From assembly GCA_965228575.1 (NCBI GenBank), contig CBDDHW010000057.1:1-64000 (forward strand): a DNA stretch of 64,000 bases, in the 5' to 3' direction. Below are positions 54,782 to 63,960 of this stretch, piece by piece. The position numbers and the translations under genes were made by a program. The stretch is from UBA11612 sp965228575. GTDB lineage: Bacteria > Pseudomonadota > Alphaproteobacteria > Rhodospirillales > Rhodospirillaceae. The notes under the pieces were generated by a model. The model ran no database searches and was not told the DNA's origin. It was given only the letters and a program-made list of their open reading frames with translations. The first letter of the stretch is position 1. Each line of letters starts with the position of its first letter.

Positions 54782-57325
54782 CTAATTTCTTTCCAGCGCA
54801 TCGACATCGGCGAGCAGATCGTCGATCAGGGATTCACATCCAGGAAGATTGATTTTTTCCGCCTCTAATACGGCCCTGAATGCGCGGGCCTTAAAGGTAA
54901 CGATATCAATCTCACGTCCCGCCCCTTCAATGCGCGCCGCATCTAAGACGATATCAAACAAACGGTCGACCGCGTGTAACCGGCCCCAAAGATAATCGTT
55001 CTCCCGGTACGCCCTCGAGAAAAACGCCCCGAAATGATGAAACTGGACACCCTTTAGTGTGGCTTGGGCGCCGCCTTCTCGGAGCGTTTGTGCATCGTCA
55101 GGGCTTAGGCGATCAACGCGGATTTCATCGAATTCGTCGAGATCGCGCCAATTCGTAATGGAGAACGTCAACACGTCCCAAACCGCAAATCCGATGTAAT
55201 GCTCGATCAACTCCCGGCGGGCGGCCGGCGGCAGTGGGCGCACATCACCAACCCCATCGACAAGCGCGACAAACAAGGCGTCTGTGCGTTCGTTGTCGCG
55301 CTCCAATGCCAGGTCATCTCCAACAAACGACAGTGTTCTTTCAATGTCGTCTGCAAATTTTTTCGCGACCAAATCTACATCCGTAGAGAGTGAAGGGTCG
55401 GTCTGTATTGCGTGCTCGATCTTCTCGACGACTGCCTTAACGGCGGCAGTTGATTCAGGACTCAGATCGGGTGTGCTGTCTGAGAGCGTACCAATCCGAG
55501 ACGTCACGGACCGCAGCAAAGCGAGCGCGTCGTAAAGGCCGGCTTTTATTCGATCAAGGCGCTCGGTCTGAAGGCCCTCATATTCGGGGTTCGAAATACG
55601 CGTGTAGAGTTGATTGACCGCGCGCACCACAAAACGAATGCGGCGCTGCCGATAACGCACATCAAACCTGAGTAAAAACCTAACCCACGGCGGCGCCTGA
55701 TCACCCGGCATAAATGTGCTGGACACATCTAACGTCTTGGGCGTTACTCCGGAAAGGCGGGCCCAAGCCTGCACAACACCGACAATACGCGCGGACTCGA
55801 CGCTTCCTTTCTCATAGCCGCAAATCAATCCCGTCAGTGTTGCGACATCTTCGATGACCGCGGACAATTTTAGGCGCAGGTAACCTTCATAAGCAAAGCC
55901 GGTTTGTTGGCGTGCTCGATTGTTGGCGTGCTCGCGCAACTGGCCAACGTCTTCCCCGGTTAATTTGCGGTCAAATGCATCCCCGGCAATTTCTGTCGCG
56001 ATCGTGTGAATATGAGAGCGCGCGCTTTCCACGACCACTTGCAGGCGGCGCACTTCCGCGTTGTGTTTATTCACCCATGCCAAATCATCGTGAATGGGTT
56101 CATTGCGCGGAATGTCAGAGAGTGCGCCCTTAAATGTCTCGAACCATCCGGGCACTCGTCCCCATGCGAGGCTTTCACGGCCGCGGGGATGGGGGTCGAT
56201 ATACAGCAGCCGACGATCAACATGTCGGTAAGCGGCGCGGCCATGTATGGCGTCGATCGCATGTGAAAATGGCTTGTTGTTCAGTACACTTCCGTCAATG
56301 AAAGAGGCGCTTCCGGGATTTAGGCCCGCGGCCAAATACGGATGAAAATTGTTGTCGGTAAAATCAGCACGGCCGGGCCAGTTCAAGTCGCGCTCAGCCA
56401 GCAAGCGGTCGATCTCGGCGAATTGCGCGGGAGGAAAAGCCCCGGGGAAGGACGAAGTGGCGCGCGCCGCGAACACTAGGCCGGGCAAGCTCCCACGATC
56501 AAAATTTGATTGCTGCTGTCCGCGCAGCCACTGACGATAGGTGAAATGCAAGACTTGGCGATGCTCGCGGTCGCGAATAACCGGCGGATCATGAATAGGG
56601 GTGTCGGTTACGTATCCATAAAAGTCAGTCACGGTCACGAACAAATCGAGCCGTTGGCTGGCAGGGATTAGCGAACTGGTTGGTGTTTTGGGATCGCCCA
56701 TGGCGGAGAAACCGCCATAGAGTACATCGGTCAAATTATATCCATCGAACGGCGGCTTAAACCACCGCGAACGCAAAAACATCGAAAGTTTTTGTTCAAA
56801 GTCTTTGTTGTTTTCTAATTTTTTTCTGAACCACCACAGGAGCACAGAGATAAACGGGCGCAGGTACCACTTACTCCATGGGCCAGCCTTGACGTGCTCT
56901 GGCATTAACTCGGCGACATCCGAGTGGGTGAGCCAGAAATCGCGTACGGGGTCGATATTGAGATCGTGTGCGAGTGCGCGCGCAAGAATAACGCCGTTGA
57001 TTCCACCAGCGGACGCCCCTGCAATAACATCAACGACAATGCGCAAGTCTAAGTCGTTGCCAATTTGTTTCAGAACATCAAAGTAAATGCGCTCGCTGTC
57101 GATCGCGTCGTCGCGCGGTTGAGCGATATCTTCATAAGATGCGTTTGAATTTTCGTGATTAATAAAGGTTTGGTAATCGCGCGAGGCGCGCGCAAGCTTG
57201 AGAATTTCCTTGGTCACACCGTGCATGTATACGGCGAGAGACACCCCGCCGTAGCACACCAGCGCAAGGCGTAATTCTTTCTCTTTCACATCAGCTCCCG
57301 TAGAGCACTGAGCACCATGCGCCAA
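54782..57325 (-). CDS. Large patatin-like phospholipase with DUF3376-type C-terminus
   Basis: 847 residues. Patatin parts: CYGGVSLAVYMHG (oxyanion glycine run) at about residues 24-36, nucleophile elbow GASAGGINGVILARAL, and the dyad Asp in FIDGSVLNNKPF. A middle segment YGYVTDTPIHDPPVIRDREHRQVLHFTYRQW is typical of the patatin-related DUF3376 group. The remaining ~450 residues are helical and rich in charged residues. Members are cytosolic or membrane-peripheral lipases of unknown substrate. The start could also be a GTG 12 codons later (VKEKELRLALVCYGG). Confidence 0.83.
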   Translation of the reverse strand: MAHGAQCSTGADVKEKELRLALVCYGGVSLAVYMHGVTKEILKLARASRDYQTFINHENSNASYEDIAQPRDDAIDSERIYFDVLKQIGNDLDLRIVVDVIAGASAGGINGVILARALAHDLNIDPVRDFWLTHSDVAELMPEHVKAGPWSKWYLRPFISVLLWWFRKKLENNKDFEQKLSMFLRSRWFKPPFDGYNLTDVLYGGFSAMGDPKTPTSSLIPASQRLDLFVTVTDFYGYVTDTPIHDPPVIRDREHRQVLHFTYRQWLRGQQQSNFDRGSLPGLVFAARATSSFPGAFPPAQFAEIDRLLAERDLNWPGRADFTDNNFHPYLAAGLNPGSASFIDGSVLNNKPFSHAIDAIHGRAAYRHVDRRLLYIDPHPRGRESLAWGRVPGWFETFKGALSDIPRNEPIHDDLAWVNKHNAEVRRLQVVVESARSHIHTIATEIAGDAFDRKLTGEDVGQLREHANNRARQQTGFAYEGYLRLKLSAVIEDVATLTGLICGYEKGSVESARIVGVVQAWARLSGVTPKTLDVSSTFMPGDQAPPWVRFLLRFDVRYRQRRIRFVVRAVNQLYTRISNPEYEGLQTERLDRIKAGLYDALALLRSVTSRIGTLSDSTPDLSPESTAAVKAVVEKIEHAIQTDPSLSTDVDLVAKKFADDIERTLSFVGDDLALERDNERTDALFVALVDGVGDVRPLPPAARRELIEHYIGFAVWDVLTFSITNWRDLDEFDEIRVDRLSPDDAQTLREGGAQATLKGVQFHHFGAFFSRAYRENDYLWGRLHAVDRLFDIVLDAARIEGAGREIDIVTFKARAFRAVLEAEKINLPGCESLIDDLLADVDALERN

Positions 57326-57406
57326 ACTCGGCGCTAAATATGACGTAGGAATTTGATCTTAGCGCGTTTAAAGCTCGGTACGAAAGAGAGCGGCTGAAAG
57401 AGTGAT

Positions 57407-60400
57407 TTACTCCGCCGGCTGCTGATCAGACTGTGATGATGGGGGGTGTTTACGTTCAAACTCATCTAGCTGAGCAGCAACCCGGCCAGGCGAGCCCGTC
57501 CCGCGTGCGATCAGCATGTACACTGCCGGCACAACAAAGAGAGTAATGACGGCGGCGAAGGCAACGCCTGTGAATATCGTCACCCCTATGGGTTGGCGGC
57601 CTTCCGCTCCGGCACCGGTAGCAATAACCAACGGCACCGCCCCCATCACTGTTGCAAGCGCCGTCATAATAATGGGCCGCAAGCGCGTGACCGCACCTTC
57701 GATAAGAGCTTGGCGAAACTCATGGCCGGCATCACGCATCTGGTTGGCAAACTCAACAATCAAAATCCCGTTCTTCGCAGCCAGACCCACAAGGACGATG
57801 ATTCCGATTTGCGAATAGATGTTGATGCTTTGCCCAAAAAGCAAAAGACCCAAAAGCGCCCCGAACACCGCGAGCGGGACGGTCATCATAATCACGAACG
57901 GATGGATGAAGCTCTCGAACTGGGCCGCAAGCACCAGGAACACGACAAGCAAAGCTAAGCCGAAACTAAAGTAGATAAAGTAGCCTGTTTCCTCGTAGTC
58001 AGCAGCTTCACCGCGCCAAACGACCTCTGCGGCTTCAGGGAGATTGGCGTCCGCAATGCGTTCAACTTCGTCAATGATGTCGGCCAGATTTGCGCCCGGG
58101 ACCGGAAATAAACTGAAATTTATGGCGCGCTTTCTATCAAGCCGGTTAAGGGAGTCGGCGTATGCGCCCTCTTCAAGGGTTACTACACTGGAGAGCGGGA
58201 TCAGCTCTCGGGTGGTATCCGAGCGTACATATATATTAGAGACGTCGGTTGGGGCATTGCGATCCTCAAGGCGTCCTTGGAGCATAACGTCATACTCCTC
58301 GCCCTGATCGACGAAGGTGGTCACTCGGCGCGACCCCATCATTGCCGCTAGGGTTTGACCGATTGTACCGACGGAGACCCCAAGGTCGGCGGCACGGGTG
58401 CGATCGATCCGAATACGGATCTGAGGTTTTTGCTCGATGAAGTTGTTGCGCACTTGAATAAACAAGGGGCTATCGCCGAGCTCCGTCATCATCATATCGC
58501 GCCATACCCGCAAGTCGTCGAAGGTGGGACCTGTCAGGCTAAAATTGAGATTGTTGTAGCCACCGCCGCCGCGCCCGAATCCCGACGGCATATTCGCGAA
58601 CACCTGCGCGCCGGCCACGCGCTTCATTTTTGGGGTGATTTCACGGACGAGGTCCGAGGCGTGGCGATCGCGTTCGCTCCATGGCGCGAGCTGAACAATC
58701 AGTCTGCCGCCATCACCACTCCCGAAAATCATCTCTAGAGTGCGCGTGACCTCGCCCGAGTCCAAGTATGGTTTTAAAACTTGGGCCGCTTCACGCATCT
58801 GGCGGTCAGTGTACTGAGCCGATGCGCCGTCCGGTGAGCTGACCATCACAAAGAACACACCCCGGTCTTCTCGGGGCGAAAACTCTTTCGGAATGATCAC
58901 AAACAATGCGCCGGTCAATACGGTGATTCCGGCAAGTCCGAGGACAATTAACTTTGGGCGATCGAGCGCTTTTTCCAAGAGCTGAATGTACCGCGCCTTA
59001 ACTTTCTCAAAAACCTCGTTCGCCGCGTGCGCGACCGGACTGCGATCCAACTTTAAGGTCAGAATTTTTGAACACATGACCGGCGTAAGGGTCAGGGATA
59101 CGAACATGGAAAAGGCAACCGCGACGGACATCGAAACCGCGAACTCAAAGAACAGTTTACCGACCGTTCCTTCCATGAGGGTGACGGGCACAAAGGCGGC
59201 GATCAGAACTAAGGTTGTCGATAAAATAGCGACGCCGACCTGCTTTGATCCCCGAAACGCGGCGAGTAATGGCGGCTCACCGAGATGCATACGCCGGTGA
59301 ATATTCTCCAGCATGATGATCGCATCATCGACGACGAGACCAATTGCAAGGACCATTGCCAAGAGGGTCAGAATGTTGATGGAAAACCCAAGCGGCCATA
59401 GCACGATTGCGGTGGCAATCAGGGAAATCGGAACCGTGACAGCGGGAATAATCGCTGCGCGAAACGTTCCGAGAAAAAGATAGATTACTGTGACGACCAA
59501 GAAGGCGGCGACCGTAATAGCGATCAACACCTCATTAAGTGCGATAAAAATAAAAGCTGACGAATCAAAACTGACGAATAAGGTCAAATCATCAGGGAGC
59601 GTGCGCGAGATGCGCTCAACCTCTTCACGCACAGCCTCGGCCACGGCAAGCGTCGAGGCCCCCGGCTGCTTGACGATACCTAGCCCCACGCCATCGCGGT
59701 TATTGACGCGAAACACCGAATTCACATTGACCGGTGCGAGCTCGACGTCGGCGATTTCAATGAGCCGGACGAGATAATTGTTGTCGCCGCGCGCGACGAC
59801 CAGATTGGCAAAATCATCGACCGACTGATACGCGCGAATTGTGCGCATGGTGTAGTTGCGGTCCTCAGATTCGAGCGTACCTGCACCGAGCTCGACGTTC
59901 TCGCGGCGCAAGGCCGCCTCGACGTCGGACACCGTAATCCCGCGCGCCGCCATCGCCCGCCGGTCAAGCCAAACGCGCATCGCCTTTTCACGATCGCCGC
60001 CGAGATTGATAGACGCTACGCCTTCTATTGTCGTGAGCTGCGGTTCCAGCGTGAGAGCCGCGTAGTCCGACACTTCCATTTGCGAGCGGCTGTCGGACGA
60101 TAAGTTGAGCCACATAATAGGAAAAGCGTCCGGGTCGGCTTTTCGCACCACCGGCGGATCGGCGTCTTCGGGCAAACGACCGGCAACCCGGCTAATTTGG
60201 TCGCGCACATCATTGGCCGCCGCATCAATGTCGCGGCCAATGCTGAACTCGAGATTGACGCCACCGCGGCCGTCGCGGGAATACGAATTGACTGCATCGA
60301 TACCCTGAATGCCGCCGATTTGTTCTTCGATGACACGCACAACCTGTGACTCGACCACCTCAGCCGAAGCACCAGGGTAGCTGACGTTCACACTAACGAT

Positions 60401-60529
60401 GGGCCGATCAATATCGGGGGTTTCACGAACCGGCAGGCGCGTTCCCGCATACAAGCCGAACACGACGAGCAACAAGCTCGCAACTATGGCCACAACGGGC
60501 CGCTTGATGGAAATATCCGATAACAGCAT
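57407..60529 (-). CDS. RND efflux permease (HAE1 / AcrB-like)
   Basis: 1040 residues, normal length. It begins MLLSDISIKRPVVAIVASLLLVVFGLYAG. The TM4 proton-relay segment is GLVVDDAIIMLENIHRRM, with two Asp, and paired permease domains and porter loops (SISRDGRG, DVSNIYVRSDT) follow. C-terminal half has LVGLAAKNGILIVEFANQ and AVPLVIATGAGAEGR. The substrate is unknown. The adaptor gene lies upstream on the same strand, 55 bases apart; no TolC-like outer-membrane gene is nearby. Confidence 0.92.
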   Translation of the reverse strand: MLLSDISIKRPVVAIVASLLLVVFGLYAGTRLPVRETPDIDRPIVSVNVSYPGASAEVVESQVVRVIEEQIGGIQGIDAVNSYSRDGRGGVNLEFSIGRDIDAAANDVRDQISRVAGRLPEDADPPVVRKADPDAFPIMWLNLSSDSRSQMEVSDYAALTLEPQLTTIEGVASINLGGDREKAMRVWLDRRAMAARGITVSDVEAALRRENVELGAGTLESEDRNYTMRTIRAYQSVDDFANLVVARGDNNYLVRLIEIADVELAPVNVNSVFRVNNRDGVGLGIVKQPGASTLAVAEAVREEVERISRTLPDDLTLFVSFDSSAFIFIALNEVLIAITVAAFLVVTVIYLFLGTFRAAIIPAVTVPISLIATAIVLWPLGFSINILTLLAMVLAIGLVVDDAIIMLENIHRRMHLGEPPLLAAFRGSKQVGVAILSTTLVLIAAFVPVTLMEGTVGKLFFEFAVSMSVAVAFSMFVSLTLTPVMCSKILTLKLDRSPVAHAANEVFEKVKARYIQLLEKALDRPKLIVLGLAGITVLTGALFVIIPKEFSPREDRGVFFVMVSSPDGASAQYTDRQMREAAQVLKPYLDSGEVTRTLEMIFGSGDGGRLIVQLAPWSERDRHASDLVREITPKMKRVAGAQVFANMPSGFGRGGGGYNNLNFSLTGPTFDDLRVWRDMMMTELGDSPLFIQVRNNFIEQKPQIRIRIDRTRAADLGVSVGTIGQTLAAMMGSRRVTTFVDQGEEYDVMLQGRLEDRNAPTDVSNIYVRSDTTRELIPLSSVVTLEEGAYADSLNRLDRKRAINFSLFPVPGANLADIIDEVERIADANLPEAAEVVWRGEAADYEETGYFIYFSFGLALLVVFLVLAAQFESFIHPFVIMMTVPLAVFGALLGLLLFGQSINIYSQIGIIVLVGLAAKNGILIVEFANQMRDAGHEFRQALIEGAVTRLRPIIMTALATVMGAVPLVIATGAGAEGRQPIGVTIFTGVAFAAVITLFVVPAVYMLIARGTGSPGRVAAQLDEFERKHPPSSQSDQQPAE

Positions 60530-60584
60530 GGCCTATTTTCCTAGTGTTGGCCTTTGTGCTCGCGCTTATAGGGCACGCCGGTAT

Positions 60585-61721
60585 TTAGCTACGATCCGAT
60601 CGCACATCGGCGGCTTGCGCCGGCGGTGTTGTTTGGACCTGAATATCCGAACGGTTTAGAATTTCGACGCGGGTTCCGGGCCGCAAATCCTGATGGCCTT
60701 CCCGCACCACCACATCTCCCTCGCTCACGCCGGACAGAATTTCAACGAACCCGCTGCGGCGAAGACCAATAGTGACTTCGGCCTGCTCCACGGTGTCGTC
60801 GGAGCGCACGACGGAGACGTATTGTTTATCGTTCTGCGGCTGAAGCGCGGCTTCGGGGATGATCAAAGAGTCCCGGCGGTCCTTAATCAGGTCCACGACC
60901 ATCAACATGCCAGGGCGAAGGCGAAGATCTTCGTTGTCGATCTCCGCGCGCACGGTCACAGAGCGGGTCGCCGGATCAATTCTGCTATCGACCGCAACAA
61001 CGGTTCCGGTGAAGGTTTCATTTCCATATGCGCTGGCTTCGGCTTCGATATCAAGGCCGGGACGCAAGGACGAGAGAAACGTTTCCGGGACAGAAAAATC
61101 GAGATTGACCGTCGAGATGGCGTCCAAGGTTGTTACAACCGTTCCCGGCGAAACCAACGCGCCGACGCTAATGCGCCGGGTGCCTACGATACCGTCAAAG
61201 GGTGCGGTTATGAGCCGGTCGCCCGCACGCACACGCGCCGCGGCCACATTGGCTTCAGCTTTCTTGACGGCGGCCACCATCTCATCGACCCGCGCCTGCG
61301 AAATGTGATTGTCTTTCGCAAGGCCCATCGTCCGTTCGAGTTCTTTGCGCTGTTGTTCAAGATTGGCGAGTTCGACATTGAGTTGTGCGACTTGCTCACC
61401 GGCATCGATCGCAGCGATTTCGCCGCCGCTTTGGATGGTTTGGCCATCTTCAAAATAAATGGACCGAATAATGCCCTGCACCTTGGCGGTGACATCAACA
61501 GATTCTTTGGCGAACACCGTTCCAATCGCCTCAAGGCGATCGCTAAAGGTTTCCTTTTCAACAACAGCAACACGAACAGGACGGGCATCGCCGTCTCCGC
61601 GGCCGCGGGCATCACGTTGAGACGCATCGCTCCAAAAAAAGAAAATCGCCACAAGGGTGAGAGCCGCGAGACCCGCAAGCACACCGACCTTGTGTTCCAT
61701 GACTTTCTGCTTCAATTGCAT
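60585..61721 (-). CDS. RND periplasmic adaptor (membrane fusion protein)
   Basis: 378 residues from ATG 61721. One N-terminal membrane helix (GVLAGLAALTLVAIFFFW). The barrel-sandwich/hairpin has AKVQGIIRSIYFEDGQTIQSGGEIAAID and a coiled coil (VAQLNVELANLEQQRKELERTMG), then ITAPFDGIVGTRRISVGALVSPGT. The C-terminus is typical for this family (LIIPEAALQPQ, GDVVVREGHQDLRPGTRV). Connects the RND pump 57407 with an outer-membrane channel coded elsewhere. Confidence 0.92.
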   Translation of the reverse strand: MQLKQKVMEHKVGVLAGLAALTLVAIFFFWSDASQRDARGRGDGDARPVRVAVVEKETFSDRLEAIGTVFAKESVDVTAKVQGIIRSIYFEDGQTIQSGGEIAAIDAGEQVAQLNVELANLEQQRKELERTMGLAKDNHISQARVDEMVAAVKKAEANVAAARVRAGDRLITAPFDGIVGTRRISVGALVSPGTVVTTLDAISTVNLDFSVPETFLSSLRPGLDIEAEASAYGNETFTGTVVAVDSRIDPATRSVTVRAEIDNEDLRLRPGMLMVVDLIKDRRDSLIIPEAALQPQNDKQYVSVVRSDDTVEQAEVTIGLRRSGFVEILSGVSEGDVVVREGHQDLRPGTRVEILNRSDIQVQTTPPAQAADVRSDRS

Positions 61722-62000
61722 TTTAAAACACCGAAGATTGGGACTGCCGTTCTCCGCACCCAAGGAGGCTGGCCCTTTGTGATTTCTCGCAGAACGTGTG
61801 CGCGCCGGTTAGATGTTTATACACACCGGCCTGGTTTCACGCCATTAACAGCGTGTAATTATCGGAAACATATGAATTTTTTACGTACCTTCGTCTGAAT
61901 TGGATCAATTAAAACGGCCAAAAAGCCGCGATCCGTCGCGCGGGCGCGCATTTAAGGCCGCAATCACCAGTGTGTGATGGGGAGGGCCCATTTTCCTTGG

Positions 62001-62033
62001 CAAAAAAAAGGCCCCGCTGGAACCAGCGGGGCC
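62001..62033 (-). terminator. Rho-independent terminator downstream of pip
   Basis: A perfect 11-base inverted repeat with a 2-base loop (GGCCCCGCTGG at 62010-62020, its complement at 62023-62033). On the minus strand it is followed by eight T. It stops transcription from pip before the RND operon. Confidence 0.9.
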
Positions 62034-62140
62034 AAAGTATTGGGTAAATGGAACTTGTCAGCAGTGTTTCCGCCCGACTAACCGAGCCTCAACACGCGCA
62101 CTTTGTGCCATGGTGACCTTTGAGCCGGACCTGCGAGAAT

Positions 62141-62181
62141 TGACAGGTTTGGGGAAATCCGACCTGTCAGTTCCGACAGGT
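62141..62181. repeat. TGACAGGT inverted/direct repeat block
   Basis: TGACAGGT at 62141-62148 is complementary to ACCTGTCA at 62162-62169, and GACAGGT recurs at 62175-62181. Could form alternative hairpins in the pip transcript after its stop (62194). Confidence 0.5.
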
Positions 62182-62193
62182 CTGCCCTGATCT

Positions 62194-63276
62194 TTACCGA
62201 TAGTCCTTAAAATCCTCGGTGGCTTTGACGAGCGCGGCGCGTATTCCCGGCTCCATCGAAGAATGACCTGCATCGGCGACAATTCGGTACTGAGCACCAG
62301 GCCAGGCCCGCGCCAACCGGTCGGCGGCGGCGATCGGACATACCATATCGTAGCGGCCTTGAATGATAACGGCGGGATGATCTTCGATCGCCGTCACGCC
62401 TTTTATGAGTTGGTCGGGGGCGAGAAATCCGTTGTTGACCATATAGTGTGCCTCGATCCGCGCCATGGACAGAGCGCCGCTGTAGTATTGGCCGATGCCC
62501 TTTGCGTCCTTTTGTTTGGGGCCCATGGGGATAAGCCGCGAGCATGCATTCTCATAAGCACACCAGGCCGCCGCGGCGGGTTTATGGACATCAGGATCAG
62601 GATCAATGAGACGGGTGTAATAGGCCTGCAAAAGTTCGTCGCGATCCGAAGAGGGAATAAACTCGGCGAATGCGCGATAGGCTTCCGGGAAAAAGCGCCC
62701 CATGCCCTGGCCCTCACCGCCCATAAACCAGGCAATCTCATCGGCGCTAAACAAAAAGACCCCGCGCAGTATGAACCCAATGCACCGCTCGGGGTGGGCC
62801 TGCCCGTAGGCCAGAGCAAGAGTCGATCCCCAAGATCCGCCAAAGACGATCCAACGCTCGACACCTAGGTGTTCACGCAATGCTTCGATATCGTCAATCA
62901 GATGTGCGGTTGTGTTGTCTTCGATGCTGGCTTCCGGTGTTGATCGGCCGGCGCCGCGCTGATCGAAAAGCACGATGCGGTATGCTGCGGGATCAAAAAA
63001 CCTGCGGTAGGCCGGCGCCACGCCTGCACCGGGACCGCCGTGCAAAAACACTACCGGCACGCCCTTCGCATTGCCCGATTGCTCCCAATATAATTTATGG
63101 GATCCGCCGACATCCAGCATGCCGTTTTCGTAGGCGTCAATGGGCGCGAAAAGTTGCTTGCCGCTCTCAGCTTTTGCCGCGCGGCGACTCAACCCCGATC
63201 CGGTATTTTCTAATGCGGCGATGATGCGCCCTCCGTAGTTGGCCCGGCTTTTGCTGCAGAAAAACCTCCTTCTCAT
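62194..63276 (-). CDS. pip: Proline iminopeptidase
   Basis: 360 residues from ATG 63276, an alternative ATG at 63345 is possible. The S33-family parts are PVVFLHGGPGAG, FDQRGAGRSTPEA, the nucleophile elbow GGSWGSTLALAYGQAHPERC, a helical cap with Asp/Glu, and GRYDMVCPIAAADRLARAWP then DAGHSSMEPGI with the catalytic His. It releases N-terminal Pro from peptides. The N-terminal ~40 residues (before SGKQLFAPIDAYENG) are not conserved, so the true start may be nearer 63160. Confidence 0.9.
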   Translation of the reverse strand: MRRRFFCSKSRANYGGRIIAALENTGSGLSRRAAKAESGKQLFAPIDAYENGMLDVGGSHKLYWEQSGNAKGVPVVFLHGGPGAGVAPAYRRFFDPAAYRIVLFDQRGAGRSTPEASIEDNTTAHLIDDIEALREHLGVERWIVFGGSWGSTLALAYGQAHPERCIGFILRGVFLFSADEIAWFMGGEGQGMGRFFPEAYRAFAEFIPSSDRDELLQAYYTRLIDPDPDVHKPAAAAWCAYENACSRLIPMGPKQKDAKGIGQYYSGALSMARIEAHYMVNNGFLAPDQLIKGVTAIEDHPAVIIQGRYDMVCPIAAADRLARAWPGAQYRIVADAGHSSMEPGIRAALVKATEDFKDYR

Positions 63277-63317
63277 ATCACCCGATTCCCGGCGGAGAGC
63301 AAGGGTTTCGCCCGCAC

Positions 63318-63348
63318 TTGACGTCCGGACATTTTGATACGACATAAT
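63318..63348 (+). promoter_or_regulatory. Possible promoter upstream of hsp20
   Basis: TTGACG at 63318-63323 and CATAAT at 63343-63348, 19 bases apart, about 90 bases ahead of the hsp20 start. The spacing is longer than ideal, so the match is tentative. Confidence 0.3.
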
Positions 63349-63437
63349 TAAGGTCTACCGGGCTGCATGAGGCAGGCGGTGAACCAAAGGCGCCCAGCCG
63401 GGGCCGCAACGCGCTCGCTCGCAAGAGGAGACACCCA

Positions 63438-63902
63438 ATGCCCAGAGTCTCAGTTTTTTCCAGCCCCCTTCTGCTTGGTTTTGACCACATCGAACGCGTC
63501 TTGGACCGCGTCAATAAAACCGCTGCGGAAGGGTATCCCCCCTACAATATCGAACAAACCGGTGAGCATAGCCTGCGCATTACCCTCGCCGTCGCCGGGT
63601 TTTCCGAAGACGATTTGAACGTGACCGTGGAAGACAACCAATTGGTGATCCGCGGCAAACAGCAAGAGGACGAAAACGATACGCGCGTGTATCTGCATCG
63701 CGGAATTGCCGCGCGGCAATTTACACGCAGCTTTGTTCTGGCTGAGGGCATTGAGGTGAGCGATGCGGAAATCATCAATGGTCTTTTGCATGTTGATTTG
63801 CAGCGCCCGGTTCCTGAGCCCAAGGTGACTCAGATTCAAATCAAGAACAGCACCAAGAAAAAAGCCGCGCCAAAAACTATTGACGTTAATCCGGATGCAT
63901 AA
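63438..63902 (+). CDS. Small heat shock protein (Hsp20 / IbpA family)
   Basis: 154 residues. The alpha-crystallin domain has YNIEQTGEHSLRITLAVAGFSEDDLNVTVEDNQLVIRGK, then YLHRGIAARQFTRSFVLAEGIEV and NGLLHVDLQRPVPE, matching the alphaproteobacterial Hsp20 class. It binds unfolding proteins without ATP. GAGGAGAC lies just ahead of the ATG. The following DUF1150-type gene (63961) is the usual partner in this clade. Confidence 0.93.
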   Translation: MPRVSVFSSPLLLGFDHIERVLDRVNKTAAEGYPPYNIEQTGEHSLRITLAVAGFSEDDLNVTVEDNQLVIRGKQQEDENDTRVYLHRGIAARQFTRSFVLAEGIEVSDAEIINGLLHVDLQRPVPEPKVTQIQIKNSTKKKAAPKTIDVNPDA

Positions 63903-63960
63903 GGCGCATGCCGCCACGTAACAGAACGATACGGGACGAGGCCTCGAAAGGAGGACTACG

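Larger units (their letters stand above)
61764..62193. other. Intergenic region with terminator and hairpin
   Basis: About 430 bases between the RND operon and pip, all on the minus strand. Holds a strong minus-strand terminator at 62001-62033 and a GACAGGT inverted-repeat block at 62141-62181. Promoter of the RND operon is presumably in 61780-61960 but no clear hexamers are seen. Confidence 0.5.
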
